A DNA stretch of 64,000 bases, from contig NZ_LMCW01000067.1 of NCBI RefSeq assembly GCF_001424945.1, positions 124,001-188,000 of the forward strand. The letters run 5' to 3'. A model generated the notes under the pieces. That model was not told the origin of the DNA. It did no database searches and saw only the letters and a list, made by a program, of their open reading frames with translations. The stretch is from Rhizobium sp. Root1203 (lineage in GTDB: Bacteria; Pseudomonadota; Alphaproteobacteria; Rhizobiales; Rhizobiaceae). Shown piece after piece: positions 9,033 through 18,021 of the stretch; within the stretch, counting starts at the first letter, position 1, and each line of letters opens with the position of its first letter. A program made the translations under genes and the position numbers.

Positions 9033-9050
9033 TGGTCAACTGGTTGACCA
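9033..9050. promoter_or_regulatory. perfect palindrome upstream of the toxin-antitoxin module
   Basis: TGGTCAAC-TG-GTTGACCA, a perfect 8-bp inverted repeat 45-62 bases upstream of the antitoxin start and about 100 bases upstream of the phnM-like start. The position fits an autoregulatory site for the VapBC complex. The TGGT...ACCA ends also resemble GntR/FadR operators. Confidence 0.6.
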
Positions 9051-9146
9051 ACTTCGCAAATGCGTCGGTGGTATTCACACCTATGTCATGAATCGGGGTT
9101 ATGCGCTCCGGCTTGTCATAATTCATCGTCCGTTAGGAGAAAGCCT

Positions 9147-10310
9147 ATGTGGCTCAGCAATTTCACGATCGTTCTTCCAGATGAGGTCGTGAAAAACGGC
9201 TCGATCCGCATCGAGGAAGGCGTTGTTGCCGAGATCCGGCCGGAAGCCGTCGCGGGTGGCGCAATCGATGGCGGCGGACGTCTGTTGATGCCCGGCTTCG
9301 TCGATCTGCACGGAGATATGATCGAACGCGAAATCGCGCCGCGTCCGAATGCGATGATGCCGATCGACTTCGGTATTCACGAACTGGACAAGAAGCTTGC
9401 CGCCCATGGCGTGACTACGGCTTTTGCTGCCGTCTCCTTTGCCACCGAGAGCGTCTACGGCCATGTTCGCTCGCTCGAAACCACCGCCGCGATCATTGAG
9501 GGGATCACCGGTCTCAGGGAGGATTTGCTGATCGATCACCGCGTGCATGCGCGCTACGAGATCACCAATCTGGGTGCGGCGCCGGCGCTGGAGAAGCTGC
9601 TCGACGCCGGCCATATCGACATGGTGTCGTTGACCGACCACACGCCGGGGCAGGGCCAGTACAACAACATCCAGAGCTATATCCTGAGCATTGCCGAGCG
9701 GCGCGCCGTCTCCGAGGAAATGGCAGCCGAGATGGTGGCGAAGCGTATCGCGATGCGCGACAATCCGGAGATCGACGTCAAGCTCAAGCACATCGTCGAC
9801 CTATCGCTGCGCCATAAGCTGTCGCTTGCCTCCCACGACGACGACAGCGCGGAGAAGGTCGCCGAGATGCACGATCTCGGCGTCACGATCAGCGAGTTTC
9901 CGGTGACGCTTTCGGCGGCCGAGGAAGCGCGGCGTCGTGGCCTGTGGACGCTCATGGGAGCTCCGAATGCACTTCGCGGCCAGTCCATGTCGGGCAATCT
10001 GAGTGCACTGGATGCGGCAAGCGCCGGCCTGCTGACGGTTATCGCCGCCGATTACCATCCGGCTGCCTTCGTGCCCGGCATCTTCAAGATAGCCGGTCAG
10101 ACCGATCTGCCGACCGCCGTTGCTATGGCGACCAGGAACGCCGCGCGCTCTGCGGGCCTTATGGATCGCGGAGAGATCGCCATCGGCCAGCGTGCCGATC
10201 TGGTTGTCGTCGAAGCAGGCGATGTGCACCGGATCCGCGCGACCTTCCGCGGCGGTCGCTTCGTCTACAGCGACGGCACACTGCACCAGCCACGGGCACT
10301 TGCTGCCTGA
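9147..10310 (+). CDS. phnM: PhnM-type amidohydrolase (RPnTP diphosphatase-like)
   Basis: Metal-dependent amidohydrolase of 387 residues resembling PhnM, which removes diphosphate from alpha-D-ribose 1-methylphosphonate 5-triphosphate in the C-P lyase pathway. Key segments are PGFVDLHGDMIER (49-61) with the PhnM-type acidic residue after the metal site, SLTDHTPGQGQ (about 170), LASHDDDS (about 236) and LMGAPNALRG. The start at 9147 has the ribosome binding site TTAGGAGA; the frame upstream is weaker. No phnGHIJKL genes lie in the window, so it is an orphan here and may act on another phosphorylated or phosphonate substrate. It converges with purN. Confidence 0.85.
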   Translation: MWLSNFTIVLPDEVVKNGSIRIEEGVVAEIRPEAVAGGAIDGGGRLLMPGFVDLHGDMIEREIAPRPNAMMPIDFGIHELDKKLAAHGVTTAFAAVSFATESVYGHVRSLETTAAIIEGITGLREDLLIDHRVHARYEITNLGAAPALEKLLDAGHIDMVSLTDHTPGQGQYNNIQSYILSIAERRAVSEEMAAEMVAKRIAMRDNPEIDVKLKHIVDLSLRHKLSLASHDDDSAEKVAEMHDLGVTISEFPVTLSAAEEARRRGLWTLMGAPNALRGQSMSGNLSALDAASAGLLTVIAADYHPAAFVPGIFKIAGQTDLPTAVAMATRNAARSAGLMDRGEIAIGQRADLVVVEAGDVHRIRATFRGGRFVYSDGTLHQPRALAA

Positions 10311-10312
10311 GC

Positions 10313-10987
10313 CTAGGCCCGGTCGCCGATGATGGAGATGACCTGGCCGCCCGTCGCGGGCGCTGAAGCGGTGCCGACGACGACGGCCTTGCCGTCTTCC
10401 ATCGTCACCTTGCCCTCGGCGAAAAGCCGCAGGGACCGGGGATAGAGTTGGTGTTCGACACTAAGCACGCGCGCCGCCAGTGTCTCGGCGGTGTCTCCGG
10501 ACAGGATCGGTACCGCGGCCTGCCCGATGACCGGTCCTTCGTCCATGCCTTCTGTCACGAAATGCACGGTGCAGCCCGTAATCCGCATGCCGGCGTCGAT
10601 CGCGCGCTGATGCGTGTGCAGACCGGGAAACATCGGAAGCAGCGAGGGATGAACGTTGATCATTCGCCCCTCATAGCGCCGGATGAACGTGCCGCTAAGG
10701 AGGCGCATATATCCCGCAAGGCAGAGGATGTCGGGCGATAACTCATCGAGCGCGGCAAAGATCGCCGCTTCGTGGGCTTCCTTGCCGGCATAGTCCTTGC
10801 GCGCGAAGGCGAAGGTCCGAATGCCTTCTGCCGCCGCCTTGGCAAGTCCGCCGGCATCGGTCTTGTCGGAGATCACGCCGACAATCTCTGCCGGAAAATC
10901 GGATGCCTTGGCCGCGGCGACGAGCGCCATCATGTTGGAGCCGCCGCCGGAGATGAAGACGACGGCGCGTTTGCGCGGTGACGTCAT
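10313..10987 (-). CDS. purN: phosphoribosylglycinamide formyltransferase 1
   Basis: Transfers a formyl group from 10-formyltetrahydrofolate to GAR in the third step of purine synthesis. 224 residues with the phosphate loop GGGSN (14-18), the catalytic NVHPSLLP (111-118, Asn111 and His113) and the later GMDEGPVIGQ segment with the essential Asp. It overlaps purM by four bases (ATGA), giving the usual alphaproteobacterial purM-purN unit. Confidence 0.97.
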   Translation of the reverse strand: MTSPRKRAVVFISGGGSNMMALVAAAKASDFPAEIVGVISDKTDAGGLAKAAAEGIRTFAFARKDYAGKEAHEAAIFAALDELSPDILCLAGYMRLLSGTFIRRYEGRMINVHPSLLPMFPGLHTHQRAIDAGMRITGCTVHFVTEGMDEGPVIGQAAVPILSGDTAETLAARVLSVEHQLYPRSLRLFAEGKVTMEDGKAVVVGTASAPATGGQVISIIGDRA

Positions 10988-12057
10988 ATGGCGAGCGTGC
11001 CCTTGTAGAGCGTGCCGCCGGCGCCTTCCGCCCGCGCGATCATGCGGCCGAGTTGCACGACCTGCTCGCCCTCCGCTTCAAGCGCAGAGATGACCGTTGC
11101 AACGTTTTCGGCGGAGACGACGGCGATCATGCCGATGCCGCAGTTGAAGGTGCGCAGCATTTCAGTCGCTTCGACGCCACCGGTCTTGGCAAGCCAGGAG
11201 AAAACCGGGGGAACGTTGACCGCAGCCAGGTCGATTTCCGCCGCCAGATGCTTCGGCAGGACGCGCGGAATATTCTCCGGGAATCCGCCGCCCGTGATAT
11301 GCGCCAGCGCCTTGATGGCATTCGTGTCGCGGATCGCCTTGAGGAGCGGCTTCACATAGATGCGCGTCGGCGTCAGCAGCGCTTCGCCGAGGTTCTTGTC
11401 GGCAGCGAACGGAGCCGGTGCGTCCCAGGCAAGGCCAGAAATGCCGACGATCTTGCGAACAAGTGAGAAGCCGTTGGAATGAACGCCCGAGGAGGCAAGG
11501 CCGAGGATCACGTCGCCCTCGGCAATGTCGCCGGACGGCAGCAACTGGCCGCGTTCGGCAGCGCCGACCGCAAAGCCGGCGAGATCGTAGTCGCCGGACG
11601 AGTACATGCCGGGCATTTCCGCCGTCTCGCCGCCGATCAGCGCACATCCAGCCTCGCGGCAGCCCGCGGCGATACCGCCGACGATAGCCGCACCCTGGTC
11701 GGGATCAAGCTTGCCGGTGGCGAAATAGTCCAGGAAGAACAGCGGTTCGGCGCCTTGGACCACCAGATCGTTGACACACATCGCGACAAGATCGATGCCG
11801 ACGGTCTCGTGATAATCCGCATCGATCGCGATTTTCAGCTTGGTGCCCACGCCGTCGTTGGCGGCGACGAGAACAGGATCTGTGAAGCCTGCTGCCTTCA
11901 AGTCGAAAAGACCGCCGAAGCCGCCGATTTCGCCGTCCGCGCCCGGCCGACGCGTCGAACGCACGGCAGGCTTGATCTTCTCTACCAGCAGGTTGCCGGC
12001 GTCGATATCGACGCCTGCGTCGCTATACGTCAGGCCGTTTCTTCCAGACTGGCTCAT
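10984..12057 (-). CDS. purM: phosphoribosylformylglycinamidine cyclo-ligase
   Basis: AIR synthetase, fifth step of purine synthesis: closes the imidazole ring of FGAM with ATP. 357 residues from the ATG at 12057 (MSQSGRNGLTYSDAGVD); a 16-codon in-frame extension upstream is not family-like. Recognisable segments are DGVGTKLKIA, GGETAEMPGMY and HITGGGFPENIPR. First gene of purM-purN, divergent from perM 246 bases away. Confidence 0.97.
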   Translation of the reverse strand: MSQSGRNGLTYSDAGVDIDAGNLLVEKIKPAVRSTRRPGADGEIGGFGGLFDLKAAGFTDPVLVAANDGVGTKLKIAIDADYHETVGIDLVAMCVNDLVVQGAEPLFFLDYFATGKLDPDQGAAIVGGIAAGCREAGCALIGGETAEMPGMYSSGDYDLAGFAVGAAERGQLLPSGDIAEGDVILGLASSGVHSNGFSLVRKIVGISGLAWDAPAPFAADKNLGEALLTPTRIYVKPLLKAIRDTNAIKALAHITGGGFPENIPRVLPKHLAAEIDLAAVNVPPVFSWLAKTGGVEATEMLRTFNCGIGMIAVVSAENVATVISALEAEGEQVVQLGRMIARAEGAGGTLYKGTLAI

Positions 12058-12303
12058 ACTGCTCTCCGATGGCTGTCTTCGGGCGGGTAAATGTCCCCGC
12101 GTCACATGCGGGTCGCAATTGCATGACAGGGGCCTTTATGCAAGGGATCGCACGGAGAAAGCCCCAATTTCCCGCTCTTTTGACCGACCTGTTCGGGATT
12201 TTGAGCGTCGGGGTTGACCATTCTCGCACCTGCATCCTATTTGGCTCAAAGGCTGCACCAGCGTGGTGCAGCTCGAAGCGGCAGTCGATCAGCGGGGAAT
12301 GTG

Positions 12304-13425
12304 ATGCCACAGCAGGTTAGCGGTGCAGGCCTCAAGCGCCAGGTCGTCTTCTGGCTTGTCGTACTCGCTGTTTTCATCGGGTTTCTCTTGGTGTTCAGTT
12401 CAATCCTGCTGCCGTTCCTGGCAGGCATGGCGCTGGCCTATTTTCTGGATCCGGTTGCCGACAGGCTCGAGCGGCTGGGTCTCAGCCGGCTCATGGCCAC
12501 GATCGTCATTCTGATCGCCTTCGTGATCGTGATCGTCCTGGCGCTGATAATCCTCATTCCGATCCTCGCCAGCCAGTTCGCCGATTTTGCCGGTCGTCTC
12601 CCGACGTATATCGACCAGCTGCAGAAATTCGTTGCCGAGCAGCAGAATTCGATGCTGCCGGACTGGATCAAGAGCCAGCTCGGAACGATCAAGAACAATT
12701 TCTCCGAAATCCTGTCTCAAGGCTTCGGTCTGTTGACCGGCCTGTTCGGCCAGGTCTGGAACTCCGGCCTCGCCGTGGTCAACCTGATTTCCCTGATGAT
12801 CGTGACGCCGGTGGTGGCGTTCTACATGCTTCTCGATTGGGACCGGATGGTCGCCAAGGTCGACCAGTACATCCCCCGCGACTACGTGGCGAACGTCCAC
12901 CAGATCATGCGCGAGATCGATCAGGCAATCGCTGGGTTTATTCGCGGGCAGGGGTCCTTGTGCCTCATCCTGGGGATCTGGTACGCCGTCGGCCTGTCGG
13001 TCGTCGGCCTGAACTTCGGCCTGCTTATCGGCCTTTTCGCAGGCATGATCAGCTTCATCCCCTATGTCGGTTCCATGGTCGGCCTGATCCTTGCGGTCGG
13101 TGTCGCCATCGTCCAGTTCTGGCCCGATTACATCTGGGTCGGTGCCGTTCTTGCCGTCTTCTTCAGCGGCCAGTTCATGGAAGGCAATATCCTGCAGCCG
13201 AAGCTGGTGGGCCATAGCGTCGGCCTGCATCCGGTCTGGCTGATGTTCGCGCTCTTTGCCTTCGGAGCGCTGTTCGGCTTTGTCGGACTTCTGGTCGCGG
13301 TTCCCGCAGCCGCTGCTGTCGGCGTGCTTGTCCGGTTTGCTCTTTCGCGCTACCTTGAAAGCGATCTTTACGCGGGCGGGTCGACGACTGGCCGCGCCCG
13401 GAAGACAAAAGCTGATCTTAAATGA
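12304..13425 (+). CDS. perM: AI-2E family (PerM-like) inner-membrane protein
   Basis: Polytopic membrane protein of 373 residues from the ATG at 12304 (a GTG three bases earlier is possible). Several hydrophobic helices flank a central cytoplasmic/periplasmic loop, and a last cluster runs through GHSVGLHPVWLMFALFAFG, typical of the AI-2E/PerM family. Family members are proposed exporters or Na+/H+ antiporters; the substrate here is unknown. Its stop overlaps the hdaA start (AAATGA), a gene order conserved in alphaproteobacteria. Confidence 0.88.
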   Translation: MPQQVSGAGLKRQVVFWLVVLAVFIGFLLVFSSILLPFLAGMALAYFLDPVADRLERLGLSRLMATIVILIAFVIVIVLALIILIPILASQFADFAGRLPTYIDQLQKFVAEQQNSMLPDWIKSQLGTIKNNFSEILSQGFGLLTGLFGQVWNSGLAVVNLISLMIVTPVVAFYMLLDWDRMVAKVDQYIPRDYVANVHQIMREIDQAIAGFIRGQGSLCLILGIWYAVGLSVVGLNFGLLIGLFAGMISFIPYVGSMVGLILAVGVAIVQFWPDYIWVGAVLAVFFSGQFMEGNILQPKLVGHSVGLHPVWLMFALFAFGALFGFVGLLVAVPAAAAVGVLVRFALSRYLESDLYAGGSTTGRARKTKADLK

Positions 13426-14135
13426 CTGAAGTGAAAAATGCTGATTCAAGGCGCAGGGCCGTCGAGCAGCTACCCTTGGCCTTTTCTCACGATGCCGCAA
13501 CCGGGCGCGACGACCTCCTGGTCTCCGAACGGCTCGCTGCCGCAGTCTCGATCATCGACGCCTGGCCGCAATGGCCATCCCCGGTCGTAATCCTTGCAGG
13601 CCCCGTCGGATCGGGAAAATCGCATCTCGCCAAGATTTGGCAGGAGCATAGCGGTGCCGCCGATATCTGGCCGAATGCCGGCTCCAATGCGAGCCTGGTC
13701 GCCGCCTCGGGGCCAGTGCTTTTTGAAGACGTCGATCGTGTCGGTTTCGACGACACCGAGCTTTTCCACGTGATCAACAGCGTCCGCGAAAACGGCAACA
13801 GCCTGTTGATGACGAGCCGCCTGTGGCCGATGTCGTGGCCGGCGCAACTGGCAGACCTGCGTTCCCGTCTGAAGGCCGCGACCGTCGTCGAAATCGGCGA
13901 GCCGGACGAGGAATTGCTGTCGCAGGTCATCGTCAAGCTGTTTGCCGACCGCCAGCTTGGAGTTGATGACAAACTTGTCCTCTATATCGTCAATCGGATG
14001 GAACGGTCGCTGAACGCCGCCCAGACGATCGTCGAGAGACTCGACCGCCTCGCCCTCTCGCGGGGTACGAAGATCACCCGGTCACTCGCGGCCGAAGTAT
14101 TGAATGAATTGGGTAATTCGGACCCGATCGATTGA
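13422..14135 (+). CDS. hdaA: DnaA regulatory inactivator HdaA
   Basis: AAA+ protein of 237 residues related to DnaA domain III, which with the DNA clamp stimulates ATP hydrolysis by DnaA and so prevents re-initiation. The N-terminal QLPLAF (16-21) is the beta-clamp binding motif. GPVGSGKSH (60-68) is Walker A, LFEDVDRV a Walker B-like segment, and RSLNAAQTIVERLD the sensor II region. It overlaps perM and is followed by ppk. Confidence 0.92.
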   Translation: MTEVKNADSRRRAVEQLPLAFSHDAATGRDDLLVSERLAAAVSIIDAWPQWPSPVVILAGPVGSGKSHLAKIWQEHSGAADIWPNAGSNASLVAASGPVLFEDVDRVGFDDTELFHVINSVRENGNSLLMTSRLWPMSWPAQLADLRSRLKAATVVEIGEPDEELLSQVIVKLFADRQLGVDDKLVLYIVNRMERSLNAAQTIVERLDRLALSRGTKITRSLAAEVLNELGNSDPID

Positions 14136-14200
14136 CTGTCACAGTTCCGTCGTGAAACTGATATACTTCGCTTGGCCAAATGAAATAGGGCAATCAGATC

Positions 14201-16405
14201 ATGGACAGCGCAGTCGCGGAGCACCACGAACCTACTCCTGAATCCAAGGAGAACGTTCCGCCGCTGGAAGAGTTGCTGGCCAGTCCCGAACGGTTCATCA
14301 ACCGCGAATTCTCGTGGCTGCAGTTCAACCGTCGCGTCCTTGAGGAAACGCTGAACACTGAGCATCCGCTGCTTGAGCGCGTGCGTTTCCTCTCGATCTC
14401 GGCTGCCAACCTTGATGAATTCTTCATGGTGCGCGTCGCCGGCCTTGAGGGTCAGGTGCGCCAGAACATCGTCGTCCGCACGCCGGATGGCAAGACGCCC
14501 GCAGAACAGCTCGACGCCATCCTGCAGGAAATCGACAACCTGCAGATGGAGCAGCAGGCATCGCTGGCCGTTCTGCAGCAGTATCTGGCCAAGGAAGACA
14601 TCCTGATCGTCCGTCCCGGCGCGCTCAGCGAAACGGATCGCAACTGGCTGGCGACCGAATTCGAGCAGGCGATCTTCCCCGTCCTGACGCCGTTGTCGAT
14701 CGACCCGGCCCATCCTTTCCCCTTCATCCCCAACCTCGGCTTCTCGATCGGCCTGCAGCTGGTCAGCAAGAACGGTCGCGACCCGATGACGGCGCTGCTG
14801 CGCTTGCCGCCGGCGCTTGACCGTTTTGTGCGGCTGCCCGACGACGGCAATACCATCCGCTATATTACGCTGGAGGACGTCGCAAATATCTTCATCTATC
14901 GGCTCTATCCCGGCTACGAGGTGCAGGGTTCCGGTACCTTCCGCATCATCCGCGATAGCGATATCGAAGTGGAGGAAGAAGCCGAGGATCTGGTGCGCTT
15001 CTTCGAAACGGCGCTCAAGCGACGTCGCCGCGGTTCAGTGATCCGCATCGAAACCGATTCCGAGATGCCGGCATCGTTGCGCCAATTCGTCGTCCAGGCG
15101 TTGAATGTCCCGGACAACCGCGTCGCAGTCCTGCCAGGCCTGCTCGCCTTGAACACGCTCTCCGAGATTACCAAGGCGCCGCGCGACGATCTTCGATTTC
15201 CGCCCTACAATGCTCGATTTCCCGAACGCGTCCGCGAGCACGCTGGCGACTGCTTCGCCGCCATCCGGGAAAAGGACATGGTCGTCCACCACCCCTATGA
15301 ATCCTTCGACGTGGTGGTCCAGTTCCTTCTCCAGGCTGCGCGCGATCCTGACGTTCTGGCGATAAAGCAAACGCTCTACCGCACCTCCAACGACAGTCCG
15401 ATCGTCCGTGCGCTGATCGATGCCGCCGAATCCGGAAAGTCGGTGACTGCGCTTGTGGAACTCAAGGCTCGTTTCGACGAAGAGGCCAACATCCGTTGGG
15501 CGCGCGACCTCGAGCGTGCCGGCGTCCAGGTCGTCTTCGGCTTTATCGAACTGAAGACGCACTCCAAGATGTCGCTGGTGGTGCGCCGCGAGGAAGGCAA
15601 GCTGCGCAGCTACTGCCATCTCGGCACCGGCAACTACCACCCGATTACCGCGAAGATCTACACCGATCTCTCGTTTTTCACCTGCAACCCGGTGATCGCC
15701 CATGATATGGCGAACATCTTCAATTTCATCACCGGATATGGCGAACCGGAAGAGAGCATGAAGCTCGCGGTTTCCCCGTACACGCTGCGCTCGCGTATCG
15801 TTCGGCATATCGAGGAAGAGATCAGGCACGCCAAGAGCGGCGCGCCGGCGGCGATCTGGATGAAGATGAATTCCTTGGTCGATCCGGAGATCATCGATGC
15901 GCTCTACACGGCAAGTCGCGCCGGCGTCGAGATCGATCTGGTCGTTCGCGGTATTTGCTGTCTGCGCCCACAGGTGCCCGGCCTTTCCGAGAATATTCGC
16001 GTCAAATCCATCGTTGGCCGTTTCCTGGAGCATAGCCGCATCTTCTGCTTCGGCAACGGTCAGGGACTGCCCTCCGACAAGGCGCTGGTCTACATCGGCT
16101 CCGCGGACATGATGCCTAGAAATCTCGATCGCCGCGTGGAAACACTCGTTCCGTTGACCAATCCGACCGTTCATGAGCAGGTTTTGTCACAGATCATGCT
16201 CGGCAACCTCATTGACAATCAGCAAAGCTACGAGATATTGGCCGACGGAACGTCCCGGCGCATGGAAGTGCGCAAGGGCGAGGAGCCGTTCAACGCGCAA
16301 CAGTATTTCATGACCAACCCCAGCCTTTCCGGCCGCGGTGAAGCCCTGAAATCCAGTGCGCCAAAGCTTATTGCCGGCCTGCTTTCCGGCCGAACGCAAA
16401 GATAA
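14201..16405 (+). CDS. ppk: polyphosphate kinase 1
   Basis: Reversibly transfers the gamma phosphate of ATP to long-chain polyphosphate; membrane-associated in relatives. 734 residues. The N-terminal domain begins with REFSWLQFNRRVLEE. The autophosphorylated His is in LKTHSKM (about 454) and the second conserved His region is CHLGTGNYHP (about 472). The two C-terminal phospholipase D-like domains are complete. It is followed 11 bases later by ppx, so synthesis and breakdown of polyphosphate are encoded together. Confidence 0.97.
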   Translation: MDSAVAEHHEPTPESKENVPPLEELLASPERFINREFSWLQFNRRVLEETLNTEHPLLERVRFLSISAANLDEFFMVRVAGLEGQVRQNIVVRTPDGKTPAEQLDAILQEIDNLQMEQQASLAVLQQYLAKEDILIVRPGALSETDRNWLATEFEQAIFPVLTPLSIDPAHPFPFIPNLGFSIGLQLVSKNGRDPMTALLRLPPALDRFVRLPDDGNTIRYITLEDVANIFIYRLYPGYEVQGSGTFRIIRDSDIEVEEEAEDLVRFFETALKRRRRGSVIRIETDSEMPASLRQFVVQALNVPDNRVAVLPGLLALNTLSEITKAPRDDLRFPPYNARFPERVREHAGDCFAAIREKDMVVHHPYESFDVVVQFLLQAARDPDVLAIKQTLYRTSNDSPIVRALIDAAESGKSVTALVELKARFDEEANIRWARDLERAGVQVVFGFIELKTHSKMSLVVRREEGKLRSYCHLGTGNYHPITAKIYTDLSFFTCNPVIAHDMANIFNFITGYGEPEESMKLAVSPYTLRSRIVRHIEEEIRHAKSGAPAAIWMKMNSLVDPEIIDALYTASRAGVEIDLVVRGICCLRPQVPGLSENIRVKSIVGRFLEHSRIFCFGNGQGLPSDKALVYIGSADMMPRNLDRRVETLVPLTNPTVHEQVLSQIMLGNLIDNQQSYEILADGTSRRMEVRKGEEPFNAQQYFMTNPSLSGRGEALKSSAPKLIAGLLSGRTQR

Positions 16406-16416
16406 ACTGGACCTGC

Positions 16417-17940
16417 ATGGTTGAATCAGAAGCCCAGGGGCGCCTTCCAGGGATTGCTCCGGTCTCCGTCGTCGATATCGGGTCGAACTCGATCCGAGTG
16501 GTCATCTATGAAGGCATGTCCCGGTCGCCGACGATCCTTTTCAACGAAAAGGTACTCTGCGGTCTCGGCAAAGGCATCGCGCTGACCGGCAAGATGGATG
16601 AGGCCAGCGTCGAGCGCGCCTTGAATGCCCTGCATCGTTTCAAGGCGCTGTCGGATCAGGCGCGCGCGGCGACGATGTACGTACTCGCCACCGCCGCTGC
16701 CCGAGAGGCGTCGAACGGACCCGACTTCATTCATCGTGCCGAAACCATCCTCCGTCGCAAGATCCGCGTTCTCTCCGGTGAGGAGGAGGCGAAGTTCTCC
16801 GCTCTCGGTATCGTCAGCGGCTTCTTTGCCCCGGATGGCATTGCCGGCGACCTCGGCGGCGGCTCGCTTGAGTTGATCGACATCAAGGGCAAGGAGATCG
16901 GCAAGGGCATTACGCTGCCGCTCGGCGGCCTGCGCCTGTCGGAATACGCCGGTGGTTCGCTCGCCAAGGCACACGCCTTTGCCCGCAAGCATGTAAAGAC
17001 CAGTGCCAAGCTGCTGGCAAAGGGAGAGGGGCGAACCTTCTATGCGGTCGGCGGCACATGGCGAAACATCGCCAAGCTGCACATGGAGATGTCCAATTAT
17101 CCGTTGCACATGATGCAGGGCTACGAAGTCTCGCTTGATGCGATGATGCAGTTCCTCGGTCAGGTCGAAACGGCCAAGGATTCCAAGGATCCAGCCTGGA
17201 TGGCGGTTTCGAAGTATCGCCGCGTACTGTTGCCGTTCGGGGCCGTGGCAATGAAGGAAGTCCTGAGCGCGATGAAGCCCTCGGTGATCTCTTTTTCGGG
17301 GCAGGGTGTCCGCGAAGGCTACCTCTATTCGCTGCTATCAGAAAGCGAACGTCGCGCCGATCCGTTGCTGGCGGCTGCGAGCGAGCTTGCCATTCTGCGA
17401 GCGCGCTCTCCGGAGCACGCCCGGGAACTCGCCGAGTGGACGGGCCGGATGATGCCCTTGTTCGGCATAACCGAGACAGAGGAAGAGGCTCGATATAGGC
17501 AGGCCGCCTGTCTTCTTGCCGATATCAGCTGGCGCGCCCATCCTGACTATCGTGGCTTGCAGGCGCTGAATATTATCGCGCATTCGTCATTCGTCGGCAT
17601 CAGCCACCCCGGACGGGCGTACATTGCCCTCGCGAACTACTATCGCTTCGAAGGCCTGAACGACAACGGCGCGACGGGTGCGCTGGCGACGATCGCCACG
17701 CCGCTGTATGTCGAGCGCGCCAAGCTGCTGGGAGGCATTCTACGCGTCGTGTACCTCTTTTCGGCCTCGATGCCGGGAATAGTGCGCAATCTGACGTTCG
17801 CGAAGTCGTCCAACCCGGATATCGACCTCGAGTTCGTCGTTCCGGCGGAATATCGCGATTTTGCCGGCGAGCGGCTCGATGGCCGCTTGCAGCAGTTGTC
17901 CAAGCTTACCAACAAACGCCTGGCGTTCCGCTTCGAGTAG
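16417..17940 (+). CDS. ppx: exopolyphosphatase, Ppx/GppA family
   Basis: Releases terminal phosphate from polyphosphate and may also act on pppGpp. 507 residues. The actin-like ATPase fold shows the phosphate-1 motif DIGSNSIR (20-27) and GDLGGGSLEL (about 146). The C-terminal helical domain holds HPDYRGLQALN in the HD-like part. Last gene of perM-hdaA-ppk-ppx, followed by a shared terminator. Confidence 0.94.
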   Translation: MVESEAQGRLPGIAPVSVVDIGSNSIRVVIYEGMSRSPTILFNEKVLCGLGKGIALTGKMDEASVERALNALHRFKALSDQARAATMYVLATAAAREASNGPDFIHRAETILRRKIRVLSGEEEAKFSALGIVSGFFAPDGIAGDLGGGSLELIDIKGKEIGKGITLPLGGLRLSEYAGGSLAKAHAFARKHVKTSAKLLAKGEGRTFYAVGGTWRNIAKLHMEMSNYPLHMMQGYEVSLDAMMQFLGQVETAKDSKDPAWMAVSKYRRVLLPFGAVAMKEVLSAMKPSVISFSGQGVREGYLYSLLSESERRADPLLAAASELAILRARSPEHARELAEWTGRMMPLFGITETEEEARYRQAACLLADISWRAHPDYRGLQALNIIAHSSFVGISHPGRAYIALANYYRFEGLNDNGATGALATIATPLYVERAKLLGGILRVVYLFSASMPGIVRNLTFAKSSNPDIDLEFVVPAEYRDFAGERLDGRLQQLSKLTNKRLAFRFE

Positions 17941-17969
17941 TCATTGTCGCTCGCAGCGCTCCGACACGA

Positions 17970-18003
17970 AAACAGCCCCCGTTCCAGCAAACGGGGGCTG
18001 TTT
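17970..18003. terminator. bidirectional terminator between ppx and the phytase-like gene
   Basis: A 14-bp stem, AAACAGCCCCCGTT with AACGGGGGCTGTTT around a 6-nt loop, between two convergent genes. A and T tracts on the two sides allow it to work in both directions. Confidence 0.9.
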
Positions 18004-18021
18004 CAGTTGTTGTTGGACGCT

